This document shows positions 1-7,425 of a stretch of DNA of 64,000 bases, in pieces. This DNA is from Phaeovulum molybdatiresistens (GTDB lineage Bacteria > Pseudomonadota > Alphaproteobacteria > Rhodobacterales > Rhodobacteraceae): positions 1-64,000 of the forward strand of contig NZ_JAMJFX010000006.1 in assembly GCF_023544865.1 (NCBI RefSeq), read 5' to 3'. The first letter of the stretch is position 1. Each line of letters opens with the position of its first letter. A model generated the notes under the pieces. That model was given only the letters and a program-made list of their open reading frames with translations. It had not been told where the DNA came from and ran no database searches. Made by a program: the position numbers and the translations under genes.

Positions 1-538
1 CGCCATCAGCCCAGATGTAGAGAAACTGCCGCGCGCCAAGGTCGCGCTTCTGCCAGTCCTCATAGGCCGTCCACCAGCCGGCCTTCAGCCGCGTGATGGT
101 CTTTGCCGACAGACCCTTGGCATTCGGGCCCAGCAAGGCCGCCAGCGCCTCGGTGAAATCACCCCGGGACACGCCCTTCAGGTAAAGCCACGGCAGCAGA
201 TCCTCGACCGATTTCGCCTTGCGCAAATAGCGGGGCAGGATGCTGGGCGTGAAAGTAATCTTGTCTTCACCAGGGGCCCGGTCCCGCACGCGCGGCACCG
301 TCACCGACACCGGACCAATGCCGGTCATCACCTCACGCTCCGGCAGGTGACCATGACGAACCAGACGCGCCCGTCCGTCCTCAAGTCTCTCTTTGGAAAA
401 GGTCACCATGAGCGTCGCCAGCTCCGCGTGGATCGCCTGCTCGATCAACTGGCGCGCGCCCGCGCGAATGACATCCGTAAGCGCGTCGGCGCTAAATCCA
501 GATGGATCGGGAAGTTGGGTGATGGTAGTCTCTGACAT
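1..538 (-). CDS. IS256-family transposase, N-terminal part (runs off window)
   Basis: The minus-strand frame opens with ATG at 538 (MSETTITQLPDPSGF...) and stays open to base 1, giving about 179 residues of a mutator-type (IS256 family) transposase. Recognisable stretches are the N-terminal segment on parental-strand binding (LIEQAIHAELATLM), the VPRVRDR block and the LYLKGVSTGDF-type region before the first catalytic Asp. The DDE core would lie outside the window, so integrity cannot be judged. Just upstream (539 to about 633) the sequence breaks into an IS1111-type transposase gene, so this element appears inserted in that one. A purine-rich Shine-Dalgarno precedes the start and lies within a possible hairpin (541-597). 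Confidence 0.85.
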   Translation of the reverse strand, partial: MSETTITQLPDPSGFSADALTDVIRAGARQLIEQAIHAELATLMVTFSKERLEDGRARLVRHGHLPEREVMTGIGPVSVTVPRVRDRAPGEDKITFTPSILPRYLRKAKSVEDLLPWLYLKGVSRGDFTEALAALLGPNAKGLSAKTITRLKAGWWTAYEDWQKRDLGARQFLYIWADG

Positions 539-540
539 GT

Positions 541-597
541 GGCATATCCCTTTCTCGGCAGAGAATTGACGGCGTCTGAACACCGCCATGATATGCC
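541..597 (-). promoter_or_regulatory. Inverted repeat enclosing the ribosome binding site of the IS256 transposase
   Basis: GGCATATC at 541-548 and GATATGCC at 590-597 are a perfect 8-bp inverted repeat. On the minus strand the downstream arm lies between the AAAGGG Shine-Dalgarno and the ATG at 538. A transcript entering from outside the element would carry both arms and could hide the start. Similar read-through protection is known for IS10 and IS50; here it is inference. Confidence 0.4.
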
Positions 598-633
598 GCC
601 CCTCAGGGCATCACCAACTTTCGCGCGTTGCTC

Positions 634-1458
634 CCGGATGTCCCGCTGCCCCATCTTCGATCTTTTCCCCAGCCTCTGTTTTCCGCCAGAAGAATGTTGC
701 CGCGGCACCAACCCGAGCCAAGCGGCAAAATCGCGGCCACGCCGGAACTGGTCCATCGGCGGCGCGCAGGTTTCGACCGCGAGCGCGGTGATCGGTCCGA
801 CACCCGGCATGGTCTGTAATTGCCGGGGCATGGCGGACGCCCTGGACGCGGCGGCGAGCTTTGCCGAAACTGCGGCGAGGCGGGACGACAACAGATCGAT
901 CTGTTCCAGAACCATGCGGCAGATGTCCCGCGCCAGGTCAGGCAGGCCCGAACCCGGATCATCGACCACCTTCGCCAACCGCGGGATGTATCCGACCCCT
1001 TCCGGCGCCACGTGCCCGAGTTCATAGAGGTACGCGCGCAGGGCGTTGATCGCCTCCGTCCGCTGCTTCACAATCTGCTCGCGAGCGCGAAATGCCACCG
1101 CCCGGGCCTGCTGTTCTTCGGTCTTGGGTTCGACAAATCGCATGGTCGGACGCGTCGCCGCCTTGGCGATTGCTTCTGCGTCGGCGGCGTCGTTCTTTTG
1201 GCGCTTGATGAACGGCTTGACGTAATGGGGCGCGATCAGCCGGACACGGTGCCCGTGGGCGGTCAGTTCCCGTGCCCAGTGATGAGCGCTTGGGCAAGCC
1301 TCCATCGCCACGTCGCATGCGGGATGGTCCGTCATGAATCGCGCAAATTGCAGTCGCGACAGCTTCTTGCGGAAAACGACCGCCCCATCCGCTCCCGCCC
1401 CGTGCAGCTGGAACACGTTCTTTGCCAGATCGACCCCGATGATGCTAACTTCTTCCAT
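634..1458 (-). pseudogene. IS110-family (IS1111 group) transposase, 3'-truncated
   Basis: Starting at ATG 1458 (MEEVSIIGVDLAKNVFQLHG) there are 275 codons of an IS1111-type transposase. The RuvC-like half shows GVDLAKNVF (first Asp), AMEACPSAHHWAR (Glu) and NDAADAEAIAKA (acidic pair). The Tnp2 half shows MPGVGPITA and PRQHSSGGKQRLG with the presumed catalytic Ser. After KMGQRDIR, at about base 634, homology stops where family members continue for roughly 60 residues, and IS256-type sequence follows. Translation would run on into junk to a stop at 445. In this group the bridge RNA is usually encoded beyond the 3' end of the gene, a part not present here. Confidence 0.85.
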
Positions 1459-1545
1459 GGATGCCCTCTCCTTCAGCTTGTGCTTCGACACCACGAGTAT
1501 GGCACATCGCGATGCCATCAGGGTGAGAGCGGCATCCACCCCATC

Positions 1546-2600
1546 TCCAGCATCGCCCGCCGATCGATCCTTCGTCGCTGACCCGCTGGCGCCAGCGCCT
1601 CGGCGAAGAAGGTGTCGAATGGATGCTGCCGCAGACGATCCTCGCCGGGCAGAAAGCCGGTGCGATCGAGGCGGGCAGCCTGAAGCGGGTGGCGGTCGAC
1701 ACGACGGTGATGGAAAAGAATATTGCCCATCCCACCGACGCCCGGCTTTACGAGCGGGCGCGGGCGCAGCTGGTGGCGCTGGCCGTCGAGGCCGTAGTGG
1801 AGGCGCGTCAGAGCTATGCCCGCCTTGCACCACGGTTGGCGGTGCGCGTTGGCCACTATGCCCATGTAAAACAGTTCAAGCGCATGCGCAAAGCCCTAAG
1901 AACGTTGAAAGGCTACACAGGCCGGGTGCTGCGTGACCTGCGCCGCCAGCTTCCCGATATTCCCCAAGGCCCTCTGCGCGAGCGGATCCTCGACCGGCTT
2001 GTCCTCGTCTCGCGGCTCCTGACCCAGGAGCCGAAAGGGCGCGACAAGATCTATGCCCTGCACGAGCCCGAGGTCGATTGCATCTCGAAAGGCAAGGCGC
2101 GGGTGCGGTATGAATTCGGCTGCAAGGTCAGCATCGCCACGACGCTCGACGAGGGGTTCGTAGTGGGCATGCGCAGCTTTGCGGGCAATCCTTATGACGG
2201 CCACATGCTGGGCGCCGCGCTCGAACAGGTGGAAATCCTGACCGAGCGCCTGCCCGATCTGGTGGTGGTCGACCGCGGCTATCGCGGCCATGGCATCGAC
2301 AAGTCTCAGGTTCTGATCAGCGGCACGCGGCGCGGTCTGACCCCGGCCTTGGCGGCCGATCTGCGACAACGCGCGGCGATCGAGCCAGAAATTGGTCATA
2401 TGAAGACCGACGGCCACCTTGCCCGAAGCCCGCTGAAGGGCGTGATCAGCGACGCGCTCTTCGCGGTGCTTTGCGGCTGCGGGCATAGTATCCACAAGAT
2501 CCTGGAATGGCTGAGAGCGGTTTTGGTGTGCCTGATCGCGCAGATCATCGCGGCTCGCAGGGGCGACGAGGACCGCAATCAGATCCCGGTGGCGGCGTGA
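1546..2600 (+). pseudogene. IS5-family transposase, 5'-truncated
   Basis: The in-frame peptide can be followed back to about 1546 (QHRPPIDPSSLTRWRQRLG) and ends at TGA 2598-2600, about 350 residues. The usual protein is about 450 residues, so roughly the first 90-100 are missing. DDE-type landmarks: VAVDTTVMEKNIAHPTDARL (first Asp), VVVDRGYRGHGID (second Asp) and AIEPEIGHMKTDGHLAR (Glu). The next in-frame stop upstream is TGA at 1524, and the preceding sequence belongs to the IS1111-type element. An internal ATG at 1623 could start a shorter product, but without the N-terminal domain it is unlikely to be active. Confidence 0.85.
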
Positions 2601-2652
2601 TCGGGTTGTTCAGGGCGAACTAATGGGGTTTCATTTTGTGCCTTGGGGCCAG

Positions 2653-2689
2653 CTTCGAGGCGTTCGACTGGCGATAGATCGCCTCGAAG
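2653..2689. repeat. Stem-loop between IS remnant and ehuA
   Basis: CTTCGAGGCG (2653-2662) and CGCCTCGAAG (2680-2689) form a perfect 10-bp inverted repeat with a 17-nt loop. It sits 53 bp beyond the ehuA stop and could end or protect the ehu transcript, although no T-tract follows in that direction. It may instead be part of the IS5 right end. Bases 2601-2741 hold nothing else recognisable. Confidence 0.4.
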
Positions 2690-2741
2690 TCCATGCCCCC
2701 GGGCTAAAAGACCCAAACCTAGGTCTGTCGCGGACACAGGT

Positions 2742-3560
2742 TCAGATCGCTTCGTTGACGGCCGACAGGAACTGTTGCGTCCGTTCCGATTGTGGATTTC
2801 CGAACAGGTCTTGCGGCGGGCCCTGTTCCTCGATCCGGCCGTTGTGGAAAAAACAGATCCGGTCCGAGATGTCGCGTGCAAAGCCCATCTGATGCGTCAC
2901 CATCAGCATTGTCAGATTGTGCTGTGCGACCAGCTTGCGGATGACCTCGGTGACCTCGCCGGTGACCTCGGGGTCAAGCGCCGAGGTCACTTCGTCGAAC
3001 AGCATCACCTTGGGGCGCATGGCCAGCGCGCGGGCAATCGCCACACGCTGTTTCTGCCCGCCCGAAAGGCGCGCGGGAAATTCGTCGCGTTTGTCGATCA
3101 TGCCAACCATTTCCAGCAATTCCTCTGCTCGGTCCCGAGCTTCGGCTTTGGTGAGGCCCAGCACATGGATCGGCCCCTCGGTGCAATTTTCCAGCGCGGT
3201 CATGTGCGGAAACAGGTTGAAGTGCTGGAAACACATGCCGATGTTGGCGCGTTCGCGACGCAGGTGGTGACGATCGGCGCGGACAAGAACGTCGCCCCGG
3301 GGCATGTGGGTCAGCGGGTTGCCGTCGACATAGATCACGCCCTCGTCGATCGTTTCCAGTGTCATCAACATGCGCAAGACCGTGGTCTTGCCCGATCCCG
3401 ACGGGCCGATGATGGTGACCATCTCGCCCTCGGCCACCTCCAGGTCCAGCCGGTCCAGCACCTGCAGGTCGCCATAGCTTTTGGACACGCCCGCAAAGCG
3501 GACCATCGGTCGGTCGGGGCCGGTCAGGGCAAGGGGGTATCCGGTAAGGTCCTGGGTCAT
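2742..3560 (-). CDS. ehuA: Ectoine/hydroxyectoine ABC transporter ATP-binding protein EhuA
   Basis: 272-residue ABC ATPase of the polar amino acid transporter type. Walker A GPSGSGKT at 52-59, Q-loop FQHFN at 111-115, signature LSGGQ at 165-169, Walker B VMLFDE at 185-190, switch His in VTHQMGFAR. The insert with DGNPLTHMP and RADRHHLRR, and the ending NPQSERTQQFLSAV, are typical of EhuA rather than general GlnQ proteins. The start overlaps the ehuD stop by 4 bp (ATGA), so it is the last gene of ehuBCDA. It powers import of ectoines as osmoprotectant or nutrient. The usual ectoine breakdown genes (eutA-E type) are absent; the IS cluster begins directly downstream and may have removed neighbours. 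Confidence 0.88.
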   Translation of the reverse strand: MTQDLTGYPLALTGPDRPMVRFAGVSKSYGDLQVLDRLDLEVAEGEMVTIIGPSGSGKTTVLRMLMTLETIDEGVIYVDGNPLTHMPRGDVLVRADRHHLRRERANIGMCFQHFNLFPHMTALENCTEGPIHVLGLTKAEARDRAEELLEMVGMIDKRDEFPARLSGGQKQRVAIARALAMRPKVMLFDEVTSALDPEVTGEVTEVIRKLVAQHNLTMLMVTHQMGFARDISDRICFFHNGRIEEQGPPQDLFGNPQSERTQQFLSAVNEAI

Positions 3561-4225
3561 TTCACAAGTCCAAGTTTGCGCCGCAGCCGTGTTTCCGCCC
3601 GCCGGACCAGTTCGGCCAGCGGCAGGGAAATGGTCAGGAAAATCAGGCCGACCAGCGTGAAGGGTTCAAGAAAGCGGTAGGTTTCAGCGCCGATGGCATT
3701 GGCGGTGTGCATCAGCTCGCCCACGCCGATCACCGACAACATCGGCGTATCCTTCAAGATCCCCACCAGATAATTGCCCATGCCGGGAATGGCATTCGGC
3801 AAGGCCTGCGGCAGGATGATCCGCCGGTAGGCATGCGCCGTGCCCAGGTTGAGCGATGTGGCGGCCTCCCACTGGCCCCGGTCGACGCTTTCCAATCCGC
3901 CGCGATAGACTTCGGACAGATAGGCCGCGTAATGCAGGCCGATTGCCAGCATCCCCGCAACCCAGGGCGACAGGGTAACGCCAAACTGCGGCGCGACGTA
4001 AAAGACAAAGAAGATCTGCAGGATTAGGGGGGTTGAGCGGATGAATTCCACACCTTCGCGCACCACCCGCGTCAGCGCGCCATAGGGTGTGCGCTGCGCC
4101 AGGGCCAGGCCCAGCCCCAGAACCATCGCAATCAGATAGCCAAATGCCGCCGCCATCAGCGTTGCCCCGGTGGCCTCGATCAGGCGGGGCAGGATCTGCA
4201 GGGTGAAATCCCATTTCCATTCCAT
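3557..4225 (-). CDS. ehuD: Ectoine/hydroxyectoine ABC transporter permease EhuD
   Basis: 222-residue inner-membrane permease of the His/Glu/Gln/Arg family with about five hydrophobic segments. The EAA loop for contact with the ATPase is seen in WEAATSLNLGTAHAYRRIIL followed by PQALPNAIPGMGN. It is the third gene of ehuBCDA, 3 bp after ehuC and overlapping ehuA by 4 bp, so the permeases and ATPase are probably translationally coupled. Assignment as EhuD rather than EhuC rests on order and overall similarity; the substrate follows from the neighbours EhuA and EhuB. Confidence 0.85.
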   Translation of the reverse strand: MEWKWDFTLQILPRLIEATGATLMAAAFGYLIAMVLGLGLALAQRTPYGALTRVVREGVEFIRSTPLILQIFFVFYVAPQFGVTLSPWVAGMLAIGLHYAAYLSEVYRGGLESVDRGQWEAATSLNLGTAHAYRRIILPQALPNAIPGMGNYLVGILKDTPMLSVIGVGELMHTANAIGAETYRFLEPFTLVGLIFLTISLPLAELVRRAETRLRRKLGLVK

Positions 4226-4228
4226 CGC

Positions 4229-4894
4229 TCAGACCCTACCCATGCGGCGCGCGACGGTCTTTTCCAGCCAGCGCATCAGCGGCGTGACGCCCAGCCGGCC
4301 CAGCAGGTAATAGATGACCAGCGCGGTGCCAAAGACCTGTGCCGACAGATAGGTGCTGCCGTTGATCTGGCGCGCCTCGAACATCAGATCGGCGACCGAG
4401 ATCATCGCAACCAGCGCCGTTCCCTTGAGCACCTCGATCATCAGATTGCCCCAGGCGGGCAGCATGTTCACCAGCGCCTGCGGCAGAATGATGCGCCACA
4501 TCCGGCGCGCGGGCGACAGGTTCAGCGCCAGCGCCGCTTCCCACTGGCCGCGCGGAACCGACTGGATCGCGCCGCGCACGACCTCGGCGCCATAGGCCCC
4601 CAGGTTCAGCCCCACGGCCACGAAGCCGGCGGTGAACTTGTCGATGGTGATGCCGAACAGGGGCAGGACGAAAAAGATCCAGTACAGCTGCACCAGAAGC
4701 GAGGTGCCGCGAAACACCTCGATGTAAACGCTCGCCAGGGCGCGAACCGGCCGCAGCGGCGAAATCTTCAACAGGCCGAACAGCAACGCGATCAGCACCG
4801 CCAAGACCGCCGCCAGAACGGTCTGTTGCACGGTGATCCATGTGCCGCCCAGAAGGCGCGGGCCATGGATCACCAGAAAATCGGAATAGGACAC
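4229..4894 (-). CDS. ehuC: Ectoine/hydroxyectoine ABC transporter permease EhuC
   Basis: 221-residue permease, paralogous to the downstream EhuD. The EAA loop reads WEAALALNLSPARRMWRIIL then PQALVNMLPAWGN, and hydrophobic helices lie at about 20-45, 60-90, 95-115 and 185-210. It is second in the operon, 80 bp downstream of ehuB. This is the largest gap in the operon and is common after a substrate-binding protein gene that is expressed in excess. Heterodimerises with EhuD to form the membrane channel. Confidence 0.85.
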   Translation of the reverse strand: MSYSDFLVIHGPRLLGGTWITVQQTVLAAVLAVLIALLFGLLKISPLRPVRALASVYIEVFRGTSLLVQLYWIFFVLPLFGITIDKFTAGFVAVGLNLGAYGAEVVRGAIQSVPRGQWEAALALNLSPARRMWRIILPQALVNMLPAWGNLMIEVLKGTALVAMISVADLMFEARQINGSTYLSAQVFGTALVIYYLLGRLGVTPLMRWLEKTVARRMGRV

Positions 4895-4974
4895 GAAGGG
4901 GTTTTCCCACCTTTTGTTCGGATCAGGCGATCAGCGGCGGGGGCCGGACACCGGCCACCCGCGCCACGCGGGGA

Positions 4975-5826
4975 TCAGCGGTTTTCGCAGACCCAGGCCG
5001 CCGTCTGCCCGGTCGGCAGGTGTTCGGGCCCATATCCATATTGGGCCACGGTCGCCATCATCTTGTCGCTGCCAAGATAGTCTTGCTGCGCCGCGTTGAA
5101 CTGCTCGACAAAGTCCTGGTCAGTCTTGCGGAACCCGATCGAGGCCCAGTTCATCGTCGTTTCCGGCATCTGCGTCACGTCGGATACATCCACACCGTCG
5201 TGTTCCCCGGCCATCGTGATCGCGGTGAAATGCGCCAGCCCCCCCGCGTCGCCCCGGCCTGCCACCACGGCAGCCAGGATTTCGGACGGGCCGGGCACCT
5301 GCATGATCTTGCCATCGGCAACGCCGGCGTTGCGCGCGGCCTCGATGTTGGAATAGCCGGCACCCGTCACCAGCATGGCGTCCTTCTGGGCCAGATCCTC
5401 ATAGGTGTTCAGGCCCTTGGGGTTGCCCGTCGGAACGATGAAGGCGTCCCCCGCCATCAGCATCGGTTCGGAAAAGGCAATGCTGTCACAGCGCGATTTC
5501 AGGATGTTCAGCCCCCCGGTGACGATATCAACCCGCCCCGCATTCAGCGCCGGGATCAGCCCGCCCCAATCGGTCACGACCACCTCGATGTTGTCATGGC
5601 CCATCTCGGCCAACAGCTCCAGCGCATAGGCGTTCACAAAGCCCATCGGCGCGCCATCGTCGCCGGGATAGGCAAAGGGCGCCTCATTGGCAAAGCCGAT
5701 GCGGATCGGCTCACCGGCTTCGATGCGATCCAGCAACGGCCCCGCCAGCGCGGTCGAGGCGGTCAGGACAACGGCGATCGAGGCAGCGGCAACACCGCGG
5801 AACGTAACGGCAATAGAGGGCAGCAT
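4975..5826 (-). CDS. ehuB: Ectoine/hydroxyectoine ABC transporter substrate-binding protein EhuB
   Basis: 283-residue periplasmic binding protein. The start at 5826 is chosen because it gives a signal peptide (MLPSIAVTFRGVAAASIAVV... ending ALA) and is preceded by AGAAAGGATC with good spacing; an open frame continues upstream without signal-peptide character. After cleavage comes IRIGFANEAPFAYPGD, then a TDWGGLIPALNAGRVDIVTGGL block; both are diagnostic of EhuB. The body is a family-3 solute-binding fold. First gene of ehuBCDA; its upstream region carries a strong -35/-10 pair overlapping a dyad. Confidence 0.88.
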   Translation of the reverse strand: MLPSIAVTFRGVAAASIAVVLTASTALAGPLLDRIEAGEPIRIGFANEAPFAYPGDDGAPMGFVNAYALELLAEMGHDNIEVVVTDWGGLIPALNAGRVDIVTGGLNILKSRCDSIAFSEPMLMAGDAFIVPTGNPKGLNTYEDLAQKDAMLVTGAGYSNIEAARNAGVADGKIMQVPGPSEILAAVVAGRGDAGGLAHFTAITMAGEHDGVDVSDVTQMPETTMNWASIGFRKTDQDFVEQFNAAQQDYLGSDKMMATVAQYGYGPEHLPTGQTAAWVCENR

Positions 5827-5928
5827 GGGTGATCCTTTCTGTCGCGCATCCCCCCGCCCGCAACGGGCACGGGCCCCTGTGCCCGATACGGGCAAAGCTG
5901 GGGCAAGGACGCATTTAATATCGGATAT

Positions 5929-5959
5929 GCTTAGTATTAACTAAGCGACTTTATGTCAA
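5929..5959 (-). promoter_or_regulatory. ehuB promoter with overlapping MarR-type operator
   Basis: On the minus strand TTGACA (5954-5959) and TACTAA (5931-5936) are spaced by 17 bp, a good sigma70 arrangement. The perfect dyad GCTTAGT-ATTA-ACTAAGC (5929-5946) covers the -10 and part of the spacer, so a bound repressor would block RNA polymerase. The divergent MarR protein is the obvious candidate; the link is inferred. Confidence 0.6.
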
Positions 5960-6070
5960 CCGCAGGGCGCCTTAGCGTCTCTTCAGCTGACGGAACGCCA
6001 TATTAGGGGATATTTTAAGATAATTCTGGGCAATGGCGCACCCTTCCCAGCATCAGATATCCGCATATCC

Positions 6071-6084
6071 TTAGCTTGCGCTAA
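6071..6084. promoter_or_regulatory. Second MarR-type operator, marR side
   Basis: TTAGC-TTGC-GCTAA has the same layout as the core of the ehuB-side dyad (TTAGT-ATTA-ACTAA): 5-bp arms and a 4-bp spacer, shared consensus TTAGY-N4-RCTAA. It lies 80 bp before the MarR start and beside a TAATAT -10 candidate, consistent with autoregulation. Confidence 0.5.
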
Positions 6085-6163
6085 TATTCACCGCGTCAGT
6101 CGCCACTTGGGAAAACCCGGAACTGGCTGTAGAAAGATCGGGCACAGACTTCCCGAGGCCCAG

Positions 6164-6673
6164 ATGCAAAGCACCACGAAATCCGCATTTTCCGCGATGC
6201 GCCGCATCCTTCGCAGCGCGGAATCCCAGGCCAGATCGCTTATGGCCAGAACTGGCCTGACGCCGGCGCAACTGGTGCTGCTGCAGCAGCTGGAAGGCGG
6301 GGCGGAACGGACGGCCAGCGATCTGGCGCATCGCCTGGGCATCACCCAGGCCACCGCCACCGTGATGATCAAAAAGCTGGAAGCCCGCGGGTTGTTACGC
6401 CGCCGCCCCGGCGCCGCCGATCGCCGGCAGACCTGGCTATCGCTCAGCGAGGCCGGCGATCAGGCCCTGCATATCGCACCCGACGGCATTCAGGCGAAAT
6501 TCGCAGCGGAATTCGACAAGCTGAAGGATTGGGAACAGCAGATGATCATCGCCAGCCTGATGCGCGTGGCCGACATGCTGGATGCCGAAGCCGATGCCGC
6601 GCCGCTGATCGACTCCAACCCGGATCTGGGTGCCGCGCGCCCGCAGACGCCCGGCCCATCCACCGACGGCTGA
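6164..6673 (+). CDS. MarR-family transcriptional regulator, probable regulator of ehuBCDA
   Basis: 169-residue MarR protein. The start at 6164 (MQSTTKSAFSAMRRIL) follows a GAGG Shine-Dalgarno; an in-frame ATG at 6107 would add 19 unlikely residues. Winged helix: ASDLAHRLGITQATATVMIKKLEARGLLRRR with the wing residues ADRRQTWLSLSEAG. Helical dimerisation ends and a Pro/Asp-rich tail follow. It is transcribed away from ehuB, with paired dyads between them. MarR regulators of ectoine metabolism (EctR, CosR) are known in other bacteria; whether this one responds to osmotic state or to an ectoine derivative is unknown. Confidence 0.8.
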   Translation: MQSTTKSAFSAMRRILRSAESQARSLMARTGLTPAQLVLLQQLEGGAERTASDLAHRLGITQATATVMIKKLEARGLLRRRPGAADRRQTWLSLSEAGDQALHIAPDGIQAKFAAEFDKLKDWEQQMIIASLMRVADMLDAEADAAPLIDSNPDLGAARPQTPGPSTDG

Positions 6674-6747
6674 AACCCGAACGCATCAAGACCGGCGCGC
6701 CAAGCGTGATGCCGACGGCAAAGCCCGCCTTTTCAGCCCTTTGCGTC

Positions 6748-7350
6748 TTACCCGGGCTTGCCAGCCAGCAGGGACAGCTGAAGGTCAAGCAGCCGCAGCC
6801 CCTCGGCCTCAAGCGAAAATCCGTGCGCGCCAAGCCCCCAGCGGATGGCAATGCCCTGCACCAGCGACGTCAAAAGGATCGCGGCATCCTGCGCAGCTAT
6901 GTCTGCACGGATCGCGCCCTCTTTGCCCATGTCCTCCAGACAGGCGACAAGATGCGCCTGATACTGCGCCAAAAGCCCGCGAAAGCGGTCCCGCAGAAAG
7001 GCGTTGTCGACGTTCAATTCGCGTGAATGCAGGATCGCGGGCAGCGCTGGACAGGCCTCGATCTGGCGCAGCTGGGCCGCGATCAGGCCACGCAACTGGT
7101 CCTGCGGCGCACCACGTCCAGCCAGCGCCTGATCCCAAGCCAGATGCAGGCGTTCGGCGATCACCTCGCCCACGCTGGACCACAGATCCGCTTTCGTCGG
7201 AAAGTGCCGGAAAATCGCGGCCTGTGTCACCCCGACCTCTCGCGCGATGTCGTTCGTGGTCAGGCGATCCGGTCCGATCCGGTCGGCCAGGCGCAAAAGC
7301 GCCTCGACAATGTCGGCCTTGCGGTCTTCGGCGGGTTTGCGACGGATCAT
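6748..7350 (-). CDS. TetR/AcrR-family regulator of the adjacent RND pump
   Basis: 200 residues starting MIRRKPAEDRKADIVEALL. ATG 7350 is preceded by AAGAGG at good spacing; the minus frame stays open far upstream across the adaptor gene, but that part is antisense to it. The HTH is LTTNDIAREVGVTQAAIFRHF followed by PTKADLWSSV, a standard TetR DNA-binding domain; the C-terminal part is a ligand/dimer domain of the TetR C-terminal 33 type. Divergent from the efflux genes and separated by 75 bp carrying a promoter and imperfect dyad, so it most likely represses the pump and itself. Confidence 0.82.
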   Translation of the reverse strand: MIRRKPAEDRKADIVEALLRLADRIGPDRLTTNDIAREVGVTQAAIFRHFPTKADLWSSVGEVIAERLHLAWDQALAGRGAPQDQLRGLIAAQLRQIEACPALPAILHSRELNVDNAFLRDRFRGLLAQYQAHLVACLEDMGKEGAIRADIAAQDAAILLTSLVQGIAIRWGLGAHGFSLEAEGLRLLDLQLSLLAGKPG

Positions 7351-7359
7351 GGCAACCTC

Positions 7360-7389
7360 TTGTAAGTAATCAACCACTAACATTATACT
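7360..7389 (+). promoter_or_regulatory. Promoter of the RND efflux operon with TetR-type operator
   Basis: TTGTAA (7360-7365) and TATACT (7384-7389) form a plausible promoter with 18-bp spacing. Between them an imperfect 20-bp dyad at 7362-7381 has arms GTAAGT and ACTAAC. Its position over the spacer fits repression by the divergent TetR protein. Confidence 0.45.
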
Positions 7390-7425
7390 GGTAAAAATCA
7401 AGCCGATTCGGCTGAGGAGCCTTCC

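Larger units (their letters stand above)
1..2600. mobile_element. Nested insertion sequences: IS256-type in IS1111-type in IS5-type
   Basis: Three transposase genes of different families each end abruptly at the next one: IS5 at about 1546, IS1111 at about 634, IS256 intact as far as visible. The simplest reading is successive insertion, oldest outside. Terminal repeats and target duplications cannot be paired because the left halves lie outside the window. Deletion-fusion rather than insertion is not excluded. The right edge of the IS5 element lies somewhere in 2601-2700. Confidence 0.7.
5827..6163. other. Divergent control region between ehuB and the MarR gene
   Basis: This 337-bp AT-rich spacer carries no credible reading frame. 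It holds the ehuB promoter (5931-5959, minus strand) and two similar dyads (5929-5946 and 6071-6084), described separately. The stretch from about 5860 to 5915 is the ehuB leader. The stretch from 6085 to 6163 should hold the marR transcription start; a TAATAT at 6082-6087 may be its -10, but no convincing -35 was found. Confidence 0.6.

Noticed and set aside
634..1545. Bridge RNA of the IS110-family element
   Set aside because: In the IS1111 group it lies beyond the 3' end of the transposase gene, and that end is cut off here; the about 87 bp before the start codon is too short to claim one.
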